DNA of 64,000 bases from Cannabis sativa (taxonomy: Eukaryota; Streptophyta; Magnoliopsida; Rosales; Cannabaceae). The notes beneath the pieces were generated by a model that saw only the letters and a program-made list of their open reading frames with translations, was not told where the DNA came from and did not search any database. The first letter of the stretch is position 1, and each line of letters begins with the position of its first letter. Of this stretch, positions 48,406 through 59,789 are shown piece after piece. The stretch spans positions 75,569,580 through 75,633,579 of the forward strand of contig NC_083610.1 in the NCBI RefSeq assembly GCF_029168945.1, given 5' to 3'. A program made the translations under genes and the position numbers.

Positions 48406-50084
48406 TCACCCATATGTATATAAAGTGTGTCTATATAACCGAATTCTTGGTTTATGAGAAATTCATGGGTGACTTTTTATTTATATCAAAAATAAAATGG
48501 TTTATTATTAAAAATAAAATAGTTTATGAGAAATTTATTGATCACTTTTTATTTATATATAATAAAATAAAAATAAAATAAATCCCATTAAATCTAAAAA
48601 AAAAAAAACATCATTAAATAAAAACAAAAAAATGACTTAGCATCAAATCTTCAATTACACGCATGTAAATTACTCAACATCAAATCTTCAATTACACGAT
48701 ACATGTAATTACTCAAACATCACATCTTTCAATTATAAAAAAAATGACTTTTTAAGAGGAAAAATATGGTTGTCTAATAGAGCTAAAACAATATGTTTCC
48801 AGTGTGATGAAAAATTAAAGCAACAATTTTATTAATATCAAAAAGTTTGTAAAATCCGAAAGAGTTTGGGCACAAAGAAATGATGTTTCTTTTTCTTACT
48901 CTTTCTAGAATCAATATATGAACAATAATTTAAATTAATCTTATAATCTTAACTTTTTAATTCAATTAATAATTATTTGTCACGTAATTATTAAGTCTTT
49001 TCCCTTTAATTTTCCTTTTGTTGATGATGCTAATTTATTCATATTTTGATTTCTACAATTTTTGTATCCAGACCATTAAGGTAGTGTTCTACTAGGGGAT
49101 CTAACGAGTTTCGTCCCTTCGCTAATGGCCTCTAAGAGTTCAAATTCCAGTATTGTATAAATCTTCAATTTGTTCTATTTCTTATATTAACTGAAATTTT
49201 GCTACTTTTTTTTTTTTAATTTACAACTTTATTGTTTATATCTTATTAAGGACATTCATGGAAATTAGGATTTTTTTGAAATATACAATTTATGAGCATT
49301 ACTTTTTGATCATAGTGTGTTTTCCATGGCTGAAAACCTCAATAATCTCTATCATTTGATATCAAATAAAATAAAATTATCATGATGTATACATTATGGT
49401 TATTTAATGAGTAATTAGTGTGCTGAAATTGTCAAGCTGATATTTAGAATTATTTATAATTGAATTATTTCTTTGTCAAAATTAATATTAAGTATATATA
49501 TATATATGTTTATAGGTTTATCTATTTTCTCTTAGATCAATCATGCTCATATAGCAAAAAAATCATACTCATAGAGACATGTTATTTTCATTTTGTAATT
49601 TAGATCTTCTTAGTCATTATTTAATTCACTTAAACCTTTTCCGATTATAGTAACTGAAGTTTTGTTTCTTTTAGGTACTCTATTACAAAGATTTGTATTA
49701 CATATATTATTTATTTTTGACTATGAAGAGGTGGATTTCTTTATTGGAAAACATATAGTGTGACAAATTATTGTTCATATATTGAATAATTATTTTTGAT
49801 TAATGGGATTTATATATATAATTGTGTATATTGAATTTTATTCAAATAATTATTTTTAATTTTTACGTGATTATTTATTGTTCATATATCTAGAACCCTA
49901 TTTGATTAAAGTTAAGATTATAAGATTAATTAATTTGTGATTTCTTCATATACACATAATAATAATCTCACCTAATAACTAATAATATTTTTTCTTTAAT
50001 TTTTAATTGTATAACTTTCAAATAACATAGAAAAAAATTAGCATAAAATTTAGTATACGTGCCTCGCACGTAGCTTTTTGCTAG
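48406..50084 (+). mobile_element. second Helitron (non-autonomous)
   Basis: The 3' end has a perfect hairpin ACGTGC-CTC-GCACGT at 50057-50071, nine bases before CTAG at 50081-50084, followed by T. The 5' part aligns with the Helitron at 26953 (TATATAAAG, CTATATAAC, GAATTCTT, TTCATGGGTGA). The exact 5' base is uncertain because the expected A before TC is a G. No captured gene was recognised. Confidence 0.7.
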
Positions 50085-50690
50085 TATATATATATACATC
50101 TAACTACTTTATTTATCATGATTTATGACATGAAAATTGCCTAACAAATCAGATAAGATAAATGCATGCAATATTGCATGATATTAATATGACACCACAA
50201 CATTGAGATGAGATTGTCATTACCTTCACGTACGTACACTATACTTGGTATCTTAATATATAATTTGTCTAAATATGCTTCCAGGGTAGACATATCAAGC
50301 TTTAATTTATTATATCTTATCTACTATATAAAAAGATTGGAAACGTTTTTTATTTATTTATTTTTTAAATATTAATGTTTCTTTTTTGTTTTTAGTAATT
50401 GGCGGTAAAATCTACTTATATTTTAATTTTTATACACTTAATTATTTATTTTTTTTATGGCAAAATTCTCTCAATTTACTTTTCGTTGCAAATTTGAAGT
50501 GTCAGTTAAATATTACTGTTAAATACTAACTAAATGACCACTGTGTACACCTATATGTACGTGAAAGTAAAACTTCGAAGCTAATATAATAACAATCTAA
50601 TTGATATATTTTAACGGATATATCCAAGTCACACCTCAAATTTATAAAAAAAAATAATAAACATAAAGGAGTTTTTCTAAAAAAATAAAA
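50085..50690. other. intergenic AT-rich stretch
   Basis: No gene, array or inverted repeat recognised. Confidence 0.5.
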
Positions 50691-50693
50691 TAA

Positions 50694-51005
50694 ATGGTGT
50701 TTGGTTAGAAGTAATGAAATGGAATGGAATGGAAAGGAAACAATTTTCATTCCATTCCTTTGTTTGGTTGCATTTTAAAGTATTAGAATGACATTCCAAT
50801 GGAATGCTCTTTCCACCATTTTGGTGGAATGGCTATTCCATTTTAAAAAGAAAGGAATGATCATTCCAATGTAACAAGAAAAAAAATTTAATTATATTTT
50901 TATCAATTTTTTTATGCATTTTAAATTTTATTTCATTCCATTCCTATTCCTATTCTCATTCCCATTCCTATTTCTATATTTTCATTCCTCACAACCAAAC
51001 GCCTC
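50694..51005. mobile_element. PIF/Harbinger-like MITE
   Basis: TAA flanks the block at 50691-50693 and 51006-51008. The ends ATGGTGTTTGGTT and, reversed, GAGGCGTTTGGTT agree at 10 of 13 positions. GGAATG-type and CATTCC-type repeats fill both arms, so the strand folds back on itself. TWA duplications and GTTTGGTT ends fit Tourist-type MITEs. Confidence 0.7.
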
Positions 51006-51008
51006 TAA

Positions 51009-51660
51009 GTGTAAAAAGTCAAAATATAGCGGAGTTTTGCTGCAAATAACCTTTTTTTTAGTATCAATTTTTTTTATTATTTTATTTTCAAAAAAAAAAA
51101 TTATTATTTTATTTTTTAAATCTGGAGTGTTTCTTTTTTTTTTTAAATCTCATTTTTTTCACCCTCTCTTTTGTTTTTTTTTTTTCAGAAATCTGAACTT
51201 TCCTTTTTCTTAATATCATTTTTTTTTATAAATGTCATTTTTTTTTATAAATATGAACTTTTTCTTTTTTATAAATCTCAATTTTTTCAATCTCATCTCT
51301 TTTTGTTTTTGTTTTTATATTTCCTTTTTTTAGTGTCTTTTTGTTTTTTTTTTTATAAATCTCAATCTTTTCACAATTGTATTTTTTTTTCTATAACTCT
51401 GAACTTTTCTTTTTATAAATCTCAATTTTTTTAATCTCATTTTTTTTGTTTTTTATAAATCTTTTTTTAATCTCAATTATTTATATATTTTAAAAAAAAA
51501 TGTCGCCTTTTCTTGAGTTTTCTTACTACATTTTTTTGTACAAAAAATTTCATTTTTTTTGTTTTTTTTTTACATTTTTTTACCTATCTTTCTTCTCATG
51601 TGTTCCTTTCTCCAATTATGTTTGACCCAGTTTTTAGTGTGTTTTTTTAAAAAAAACATA
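51009..51660 (+). repeat. T-rich degenerate tandem repeats
   Basis: Irregular units built on TTTTTATAAATCTCAATTTTT repeat through 51180-51480. Open frames here are phenylalanine-rich and not credible genes. Confidence 0.7.
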
Positions 51661-51732
51661 TATATATATTTTTTAATATTTGTAATATTTGAAGTATCGC
51701 AATTACCCTATATACTATTTTTTTAACTTTTT

Positions 51733-52105
51733 TAAAAAAAAATTTACGATTTCGATTGCTCCGGTGGTTTTTACGTGGGTTGTTATACAGATTGTAGTAA
51801 TAATTTAGGTTGTTCTGTTAGTTGATATAGGGATTTCTGTGTTGAATTCCGTAAAAATACGAAAAAAAAACTGTTTTTAAGTGTAAAAATGAAAAACTCT
51901 CATTACCTCATACTATTTATTATGTTTTTAAAATTTACGGTTTGGGTTGCTCTGATGGTTTCTCTGGTAGTTTCTATATGAGTTGTTATGTGGATTTTGG
52001 TTGCGATTTAGGTTGCTCCGCTAAATGCTACATGGGATTCTATGTGAAATTCTGTAAGAATGTTAAAAAAAACTGTTTTGAAATGTAAAAATTAAAAAGC
52101 TGCTA
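51733..52105 (+). repeat. diverged direct duplication of about 180 bp
   Basis: 51733-51900 and 51925-52102 share TTTACG(A/G)TTT, GATTGCTCCGGTGG / GTTGCTCTGATGG, GGGATT(T)CT(G/A)TGT and AAAAACTGTTTT in the same order. A phrase, TTTTTTTACCTATCTTT, also recurs at 51571 and 52107, so the duplication may be part of a longer 536-bp unit. Confidence 0.65.
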
Positions 52106-52321
52106 TTTTTTTACCTATCTTTTTTCTCTTGTATTTTTTTATTTCAATTTTGTTTGCTAATTTTTTTAATTTTTCTTCTTATTTTCTTATTAGTAAATAA
52201 TAGTGTAGAAAATTATACAAGCTTAGGGAATGTATAATTTAGTGTAATATAATGGTAATAGTAATGGTAATATAATAATAATGAGAATTGATTACGATGT
52301 TTGGTTTCTTGTTGGAATAAA

Positions 52322-53370
52322 TGTTAGAAAAGGGAGCTCAGCTCCTTGTCCCCTTCAGCACGCCACGCGGGCGTGGCCTCCACTGCAGCACCCCAACCGT
52401 GGGTGCTTCCCACACCCCAAGCCCACGACTGGGCTCCTCTCCCTCCAATTCCTTTTAGCTCCCAAAAATTCAAAATTGCTCCTTTTACAGCCAATCAAAT
52501 GATGACACATGGCACCACCTCACCCAAAGCAACCAATCAGCATGTGTCACGTGTCATTCCGGTTTAAAGTTTGTGTAATTGTATTTTTTACTCCATGCAA
52601 TTTGTAATAAGTTTAATTTCACATTAGTCCTTTTACCTTCCTATAAATAGAAACTTAGGATTTTAGGATTCAGTACAATTTTAGACAAAAAAATTCAGAG
52701 AAAACACTCAAAGCGCTCAGTGTTAGTTTACTGCTTTTCTTAGTTAATTTTCTTATGGATTTCTATGTTCTCTTATTATTAAGGCGGACGATGAATCCTA
52801 GTGTATTTAATTAAGTATTTATTTTTATTTTGATTCTCAGTGCAATATATATGCTTATGATTTTCGCTTCTTAAAATAATTTCTTTCATCTTTAATATCA
52901 CGTATTTTTTATAATTAGAAATTATTAATGATTGGTTCTACATTTTATTAAAAATAATATTCTTTAATTTTTTGTATTTTTGTATTTACATTAAATTGTT
53001 TCACATTTAATGCTTAGAATATAATTTTAAAGCAAAAGATAATCTATTTTTTGTTAGGAAATAATTGGTTTGATTAATAATTAAATTATGAGAATCAATA
53101 TAAACATAAATATTTTTATATACACTTAAGTAGATTCTGAACCCTTAATAATATCCTCAAGTATCATTGAAAATATATATTACTGTCATTTTTACTGTTA
53201 AAATACTTTATTTTATTTTGTTACTAAGAACTTCACCATTTTCGGAACTAGGTTAGAGTTTTAATAGCTTAGATTAAATAAGTATTTTTTTTTATCTCAC
53301 GCAATTCCTATGGCTTCGACCTCGTTCTTCACAATCTCTACACTACAATAAAGATTCATGCGCTTGCAAG
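52322..53370 (+). repeat. LTR-like remnant (solo LTR or leader), family unknown
   Basis: A promoter-like part has two CCAATCA boxes near 52490-52540, a CACGTG core at 52549, and a TATA box CCTATAAATAG at 52640-52650. Near 53300 CAATTCCTATGGCTTCGACC followed by CACTACAATAAAGATTCATG resembles the LTR end region of Athila-like elements. No second copy, duplication or coding region was seen. Confidence 0.4.
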
Positions 53371-54720
53371 TTGATGAATATAAAACGCACCATTTTTTGT
53401 CACAACATGCAGTTTGAATTTTTTGTTGGGTTATTCGGATTGTGTTTTTTGTCAATTTATTTAGTTTGGTTTGGGCGATTAGTAAATTTTTTTTTAACAC
53501 CTCTACTACTGATTGATAAGATTGGTGAGATGAACGATCAACTTAGAAGGTTCATCTCGGGAAATACAAATACACAACATAATGACAATGCTTAGAAAGT
53601 GTAGATAATGAATTATTTACAGAGCTTGCAGCTTATAGACTCACATACTCACGAGTATTGCTAAGAGACTAAGGGTCACATTCCTAGCATGATTCATCTT
53701 AAAATTGTTATACTGTGATGGTGTCTTGCGTTTACTTCGCCCAATACCTATGAAAGGACGCGAGAAGTATTATTTAAAGTATACTTAGACACTAACAACC
53801 CTCTTCAGAATAAAGTATATTGAGAAGATTATTTGTATTACAAATTTTTAAAAAAAAAAACTTGTCTAAAAGCTTTCCAATAATAACAAGTTCAATTAAT
53901 TTACTATCATAAAAATTTTAAATAGTTTAATTAATTAAAATTAATCTCAAAATTGAAAAGAACATTATTAAAACTGAATCTTGTGAGATTCTGAACTAAT
54001 AGTAGATCTGGATTGAGCATGTCATAGTCGGAGTTGTGGAAGACAAAGAAACAACTGTTCCATTGAATCGTTTACTTTATCAAAATATATATATACTGGT
54101 CAAGCATATATCGATCATTCAATATAAGCATCCAACAAGCTTCTCTATCAGGTTGTTGTCTCCTTATCGACCAGACGATAACTCACCCTTAAGGAAAATA
54201 CCTCTTTGTACAATCTTACTGTACCAACGAGATACAATCTTATGATAACATGTCTTGCTACATGTTACAAATTTAATTACACGTCATACATGCCAAATTT
54301 TAGGATAACAATTATATTGTGCAATTATTGATCTTAAAATATAAGGGTAGCAATTCGATCATTCAGTACGTCTGAACATCTCATAGTTATCTAAATTATC
54401 ATATACTATCAAATTTGAATGAGATCAATAGTAATCGAGATCATTCAGATCTTTTTTAAGCGTAAAATTTTTTATCTATTTATTATGCATGCTTTTCTTT
54501 GACAAAGAGCCATAACTTTTCATTTGAATGTTATTTATTAATACATGTGTTATTTTTATTATTTACTGTTATAATTCATGCAATACAATCGTCAATATAT
54601 ATTAACAATAAAAAAATATAAGATTTTCCACTACGATAATTACAACCTAGAAATTTTTATAGTATAATTTTTTCTAGGACTGAGCATCGGTCGGTTTGGT
54701 CTTTTTTTTATTTCAAAATC
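53371..54720. other. intergenic stretch
   Basis: No gene family recognised. Short open frames at 53371-53595 and 54036-54245 have no domain or repeat support. Confidence 0.5.
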
Positions 54721-54724
54721 CAGA

Positions 54725-55441
54725 TGTTGACCGAGGTTTTCGGCAACCACTAAAATAATAGAAGATTAGAGAACTGTAAGAAATTAAGAGAAGGATTTTT
54801 ACGTGGTTGGGGCGTTAATGAGCCTTAGTCCACGAGTCTGTGTATTTATGAGTGTATTAAATACAGAGAATGTTCTTGGTGAGTATTTACTCTTCTTGCA
54901 CTTATGCAACCCAAAATTCTCGACCCCATTTAATGAGCTTTGAGGGGGTATTTATAGTGTTTTTGGTGGGGTGACTCCCAGGATTATAGTACATATTTTT
55001 CCGTAACTATCCATAAAGTTGGGTATTCCCAATGAATATACCATGGGTAATGCATGGTCAAATCCCTAGGTGCTGTAGGGTTTTTATGTGGAATGTCCTT
55101 ATTGCCTTTTGACTGACGTGACTCTTCGCAGTGTAGCCGTCAATAGACTTAAGTGATCATAGCTTCGTAGGTGCAGATTAGGGGTTGTGTCGTCAGACTT
55201 TATTGCGTGTGGCAGTCCCAACACGTTTCCTCCCATGCGGCATTAAATGCGAGATGACTGCTCAGGGGAAACCTGACACCTCGCGGAGATGCTTTGATGT
55301 TACTTAGGCCTCCGGGAGCATAGAGGGCTCCGGACGCCTTTCTTCATCAAGACTTAGCGATTAATTTAAATGTTAAGATCTTTTGGTCCACGTGTCCCTG
55401 TCCGGTTGGTCCACGTATATTGAGCAAAATCAGGGGCAACA
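54725..55441 (-). repeat. 3' LTR of gypsy element 2
   Basis: The plus strand reads TGTTGACCGAGG...CAGGGGCAACA, with TG/CA ends and 717 bp. On the minus strand a TATA box CACTATAAATACC lies at 54948-54960. The purine tract GCGGGGTAAA (minus strand, 55442-55451) sets the inner border. Confidence 0.8.
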
Positions 55442-55456
55442 TTTACCCCGCAAGCC
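55442..55456 (-). promoter_or_regulatory. polypurine tract of gypsy element 2
   Basis: The minus strand reads GGCTTGCGGGGTAAA directly before the LTR start TGTTGCCCC. It primes second-strand synthesis in live elements. Confidence 0.65.
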
Positions 55457-55774
55457 TTGTTTATTTGAGAAATGAATCAAGGCTTGTTCAAGTGCCTCCG
55501 GTTGACTCCTCGGTCTCCTGGCACGTGCTTTGGGCGCGTGAAGGTGCTTTTAATGATCACCATTAATGCAGTGATTCACTTTTTGCAGGCGTCGATTCGT
55601 TTTATGCCCATTGATTGATACGGCGCATTTAATGTGTGTCAGACGGATACTCAAACGTTTCCACTGCCTTAATTACGAATCAATCCAACCGTTGATTCTT
55701 GAGAATTCGAATCGTGCGCCTCCCCAACCGTTCGATTGGTAGGTGATTGTGCCTGTTCCACATGCACCTTGGCC

Positions 55775-55782
55775 TATAAAAG
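55775..55782 (+). promoter_or_regulatory. TATA box of the antisense gene in gypsy element 2
   Basis: GGCCTATAAAAGCC lies outside the LTR, about 670 bp upstream of the ATG at 56447. A transcript from about 55807 would need a 5' leader intron; the acceptor TTTTTTCAG at 56431-56439 lies seven bases before the ATG. The donor was not pinned down (a GTAATTTTC near 55971 is one option). Confidence 0.6.
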
Positions 55783-56446
55783 CCACCACCTTTCCTTCAT
55801 TTGGTTACTTTCATCCTTTCGCCAAGTTTCTTCGAGTTTCCCAGAGAGAAAGAAATCCTCAGACCAGAAAACCTTCAAACACTTTACAGATTTCTTTGCT
55901 AACCTTTGCTCGTTACTGTCAGTCTACATTTCTTTGTTGATCAACAGCAACCCCTAGTTTCAACACTTCATGTAATTTTCTCGCATCCCTCACTTTACTG
56001 TTTGGTGTTCGTGGCATGCTTTACTGTTTATTTGTTTTTCTGGGTTTAGTGTTTGAAGTTTCTGGGAATGTTTCACCTTGAGTTTTTACGTGATACGTCT
56101 AGATTTCCCTTTTCTGGAGTTAGGGTTACTCTTGTTACACATTATTATTATATTTTTTGTAAAGGCTCACTTATTCTTTGTGTGATGACCTTCGAGGGTA
56201 TAGAGAAGACTTTGTCTTTCTCGATTTTCTGTCCCTCCTCTTTCCTTTTCTTTTATGCGCAGTGTCACTATCTGTGAGACTTTTGCACCCGACTTTTGTC
56301 CAGGAAATCCTTCTAGGGCTTTCTTGTTGACAACCGTCCGGAGGGGGCCTCTTTCCAGCGGTTAGGGGACCCACATTCCCTTTTTTTATTTAGGGTTTTG
56401 TATGGGGCCTAATTGTTGGAATTTTAACTCTTTTTTCAGAACCAAA

Positions 56447-59281
56447 ATGTCTGCATCCGGTTCCAAATCTTCCAAGAAGGGAGGGAAGCGTCTGGCTACC
56501 CTGGAAGAAGTCATGGTGGGTCCCGTTGCCCAGGAGGGGTATAGACCCCGTGCCACGGGATGGGAAGCGGCCGAGCTTCACTCTACTCTGACATGCCCTC
56601 ACCAACTAAAGAACATCGTGGAGGTGGCTGGCATCAAGCCCTTGACGTCCGGGACGTACCACCGGCCGCCCCGAGACGCGGAGACCCCTAACCACAATTA
56701 CAGAGGCTTCGGGGCTTGGAGCCAGACGCATCTGATGACCGGGGCTATGCTTCCCCTTCAAGACTATTTTATTAATTTCCTTGTATTTGTCGGCCTTGCG
56801 CCATACCAACTTATTCCTCAAGCTTACCGTCTGCTTTCAGGCTTATTTATTTTTTACTCCGCCCGGGGATGGGGCTCTCCCAGTTCAGCGGAGATTTTGT
56901 ATTTTTACGAACTTGTTTCTGTCCCCAAAAAGGGGGACAAACTTAAGGATGGTTTTTACGGCTTTCGGGCCCACCCTTCGAATGAGGGTGTGGTCCCTTA
57001 TAACCAGCAAATGCACGTCAAGAAATACCGCCGTCGCTTTTTCTTCTCCTCCGGGTTCCGAGCTGTGGAGCACCCGGAGCTTCTTACAGAGTGGGTTAGG
57101 ATCCCTCCGTACGAGCGGACCGCGCCTACTCAGATCTTTCTTCAGCGGGCCAAGACCTTTGCGACTTATGATAGGGCGGATCTCGATGTCGGGGGATTGA
57201 TCACGATGGAGAACTGCCGGAAGGCCAAGCTGATCCTGGCTCATCAGTCGGTGGAGGACTCCAACCTTTCTAAGGTCATCTTCCCGAATGTGAGGGTTCC
57301 GGCCGCGGAGAAGACCTTCCGGGATGAGATCATTGCCACCGCAGAGAAGAAGTACCAAGATTATCTCTACCGGAAGGCCCAAGGGAAGGCTTATACTATG
57401 GCCCAGGCGGCTTCCGAGAGGCCCCTTCGCGTTGGGAGCCCGGTCTAGAAGAGAAGCCAAACGGCTGCTGGGAGATCCCTTCGCATTGGGAGTCCGGTCG
57501 AGAAGAGGGCTCCCAAGCCAAGGCCTATCGTCCAGGTGCCGAATACAGGGGCTCCTGACGCCAGCACTTTCGGCTCCAGTAAGTCCCCTTTAGCAATACA
57601 TTATGTCCCTCCTGTTAGCGAATATGCTAGCCTTAGGCTGGTAGGGTTCGATGAACGTCTCCTTAGGTTTAGGATGCCCTCGACCCGGTGGGGGGATCAT
57701 TCCAAGGATTATTATTTCTCCAACTTAGGAGATTCTTTAGGTCGGTCCCGGATGGGTTCTGGACCTCCGGAGCCCGTTCCCCTGGACCCTTCGGCATATC
57801 TTTCTTCTAGCTAGTTCCGGCCCTCGGACAGCTATCTCGGGGATGATGCAGCTAGCATTAAGATTCGGAACTTTGCTAGGGTTGAATTAGAGAGTCAGGG
57901 TAGGACTAGCTTGATTGCTTTTTTAAGTGTTTACTGCTTTCACAGATATTCTAACACTTAACTCTTTTCTTTTGTTGCAGCAGCTAATCCCATGGAGGCA
58001 ATTTTGGCCACCCTTGCCGGAGCTCACACTCCTGATGCTCCCCTTCTTCCAACTTCTTCCCAGATGGTTACCCCTTCGAAGGCTTCTTCCAGTGCCCCTC
58101 CAGACACTATTGACTTAGTGGATGAGGAGGAGGTACTTCCTGAGGAAGCTAAAGAAGGTCAAGAAGAGCAATGGGCTCTTCCTGAGGAAGTTGAAGAAAG
58201 TGAAGAAGAGCAAGAGGTTGCTCTGATCCGCAAACGCAAAGGCAAGATGGTAGCTGAGGAAGCATCTAAGCGGCCGCGGAGAGCGGACACTCCAGCCCCG
58301 AGCCATGATCAGAACTATCAGAACTATCAGAACCCGTGGGATCTAAACTTGGACCCCCTGTCGGACTGGTTCAATCGTTTCCTCGGGCCTACCTTGGCTC
58401 CTTTTGCCGCGGAGATGACCGGTGAGTTTGTTTCCCAGCTAACCCGGTGTGCGCCTAAGCGGTTCGCTGCTTGTACATCCTTGAACTCCGTCTTTCAAGT
58501 TCAGGATCTCAGCCATTCCTTGACTGTGGTAAGTATTCCGTAGTTTACTTCTTTCCCCATTATTTTTCTTAAGGACTTCACTCACTCTTGCATCTTTTTC
58601 CAGCTTACTGCAGAGGCCGGCTGCCTTTCCAAGAACCTAATCAACCACGGCTTCGTCTTGTCCGAATTTGGGGGCATAGATGAAGTCATGAAGACCCTGC
58701 AGGACTTGTCTGCTGAAAGGCGGACTTTCCAAGAGGAGGTTGCGCGGCAGGAGGCCCTTGCTAAGGCCAAGTTCGAGGAAGAGGCTAAGCAAAGGGAAGC
58801 CCAAGCGGAGGCGATGATCTGAGAGGAGGTCCTTCGGAGGGATAGGCTAGAGCCCAAGCACCGGGAGGCATTGAGGGCGGAGGGCGAGGCTGTTGCCAAG
58901 GCCAAACGCGAGCTCCGGGAGGCTAGGGAGGCCTTAGATGAAATGGCCGCCAAGGTGAAGTCCTTAGAGGAGGTGCACCAGGCGGACTTGGAGTCTAGGG
59001 CTAACCTGGCCGTGGAGCTGAAGGAGTTTAAGGATTTTAAAGACCAAGCCTTGAAAAAGGCTAAGAGAGATGAGCTCCTTTCTCCTGTCTCCTGCAGCCG
59101 GTGCATTAGGCGCTTCGATGATGGCGTTTATATGGCCTGGTCAACAAATGGCCAGAATATCAAGCTCGACTTCTACCCAAAACCCGCAGAGATGATTGCT
59201 AAATTCCGGGAGAAGAAGAAGAAGCTTGACGCCATGCTGGAGGCGCGCATTGGTCCTCGCCTTCCTCCTCGAATTGACTAG
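56447..59281 (+). pseudogene. antisense spliced gene of the Tat element (putative gypsy-type transposon protein)
   Basis: Three exons, 56447-57578, 57981-58528 and 58604-59281, have GTAAGT donors and (T)nGCAG/CCAG acceptors. They join to 2358 nt in one frame, 785 codons plus stop. Two in-frame stops, TAG at 57446-57448 and TGA at 58820-58822, break it. Residues about 95-240 (FLVFVGLAPYQLIPQAYRLL, EILYFYELVSVPKK, FFSSGFRAV) resemble the plant family annotated as putative gypsy-type transposon (PF04195). Exon 2 is acidic with a basic KRKGK stretch. Exon 3 is a long Ala/Glu/Lys coiled coil ending DDGVYMAWSTNGQNIKLDF. The gene is convergent with pol. Similar antisense ORFs are known from Tat elements such as Grande and Retand; the role is unknown. 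Confidence 0.75.
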
Positions 59282-59789
59282 GCCGTTCTGAATACAACCC
59301 AGATTTTTCTTATCTCTTCTTTTTTTTTATATATTTACAGCTAACTTGCTTTTACTTAAGACAATCTTTATTTACATAGTTGTTTTATTTTCTAAGGGGA
59401 AACAATGGTTAAGGCCTGTCCCCGGGCCCTTTGTATATATTTACAATTATTTTTTGACCTGCCCTTAGGGCTAGGATTTTTATATATATATATGATCCTT
59501 CTTGATGCACATATTTTTCTTTTTTGGACCTGCCCTTTGGGTCAGTTTGTTTATACATATGCTTTTTTTTTTCTGTGCATACTCTTTTTTTTCCTTTTTG
59601 GACCTGCCCTTTGGGTCAGGATGTTTTACTTTTGGCCTGTTTTTTGTCTGTCCGTGTGGTATGCCCTAGTACCCCCCTGAGTGGCATAGAAACTTTATTT
59701 TTAAGGCACTCAGTTTTATTTAAAATACAGAGGCTGCATACACTTAGACGGTACAAACCCTTTAAACAAAGCCTAAGTTATACTTTGGA
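59282..59789. other. spacer between antisense gene and pol, with short repeats
   Basis: GGACCTGCCCTTTGGGTCAG recurs at 59526 and 59600, with a diverged copy at 59456 (GACCTGCCCTTAGGGCTAGG), spaced about 70-74 bp. Each is partly palindromic (GACC...GGTC). Transcripts of pol and of the antisense gene converge here, so it may hold both 3' ends. Confidence 0.65.

Noticed and set aside
49081..49160. tRNA or SINE head: GAGTTCAAATTCC looks like a box B with a possible box A upstream
   Set aside because: No cloverleaf can be folded from it, box A is poor and there is no SINE tail; probably chance inside the Helitron.
50914..51434. Phenylalanine-rich open frames that look like membrane proteins
   Set aside because: They come from T-rich low-complexity repeats; composition alone explains them.
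56885..57460. Minus-strand open frame of 191 residues opposite exon 1 of the antisense gene
   Set aside because: Although it would be on the sense strand of the gypsy element, it has no gypsy domain, and the plus-strand frame has splice sites, a promoter and family resemblance.
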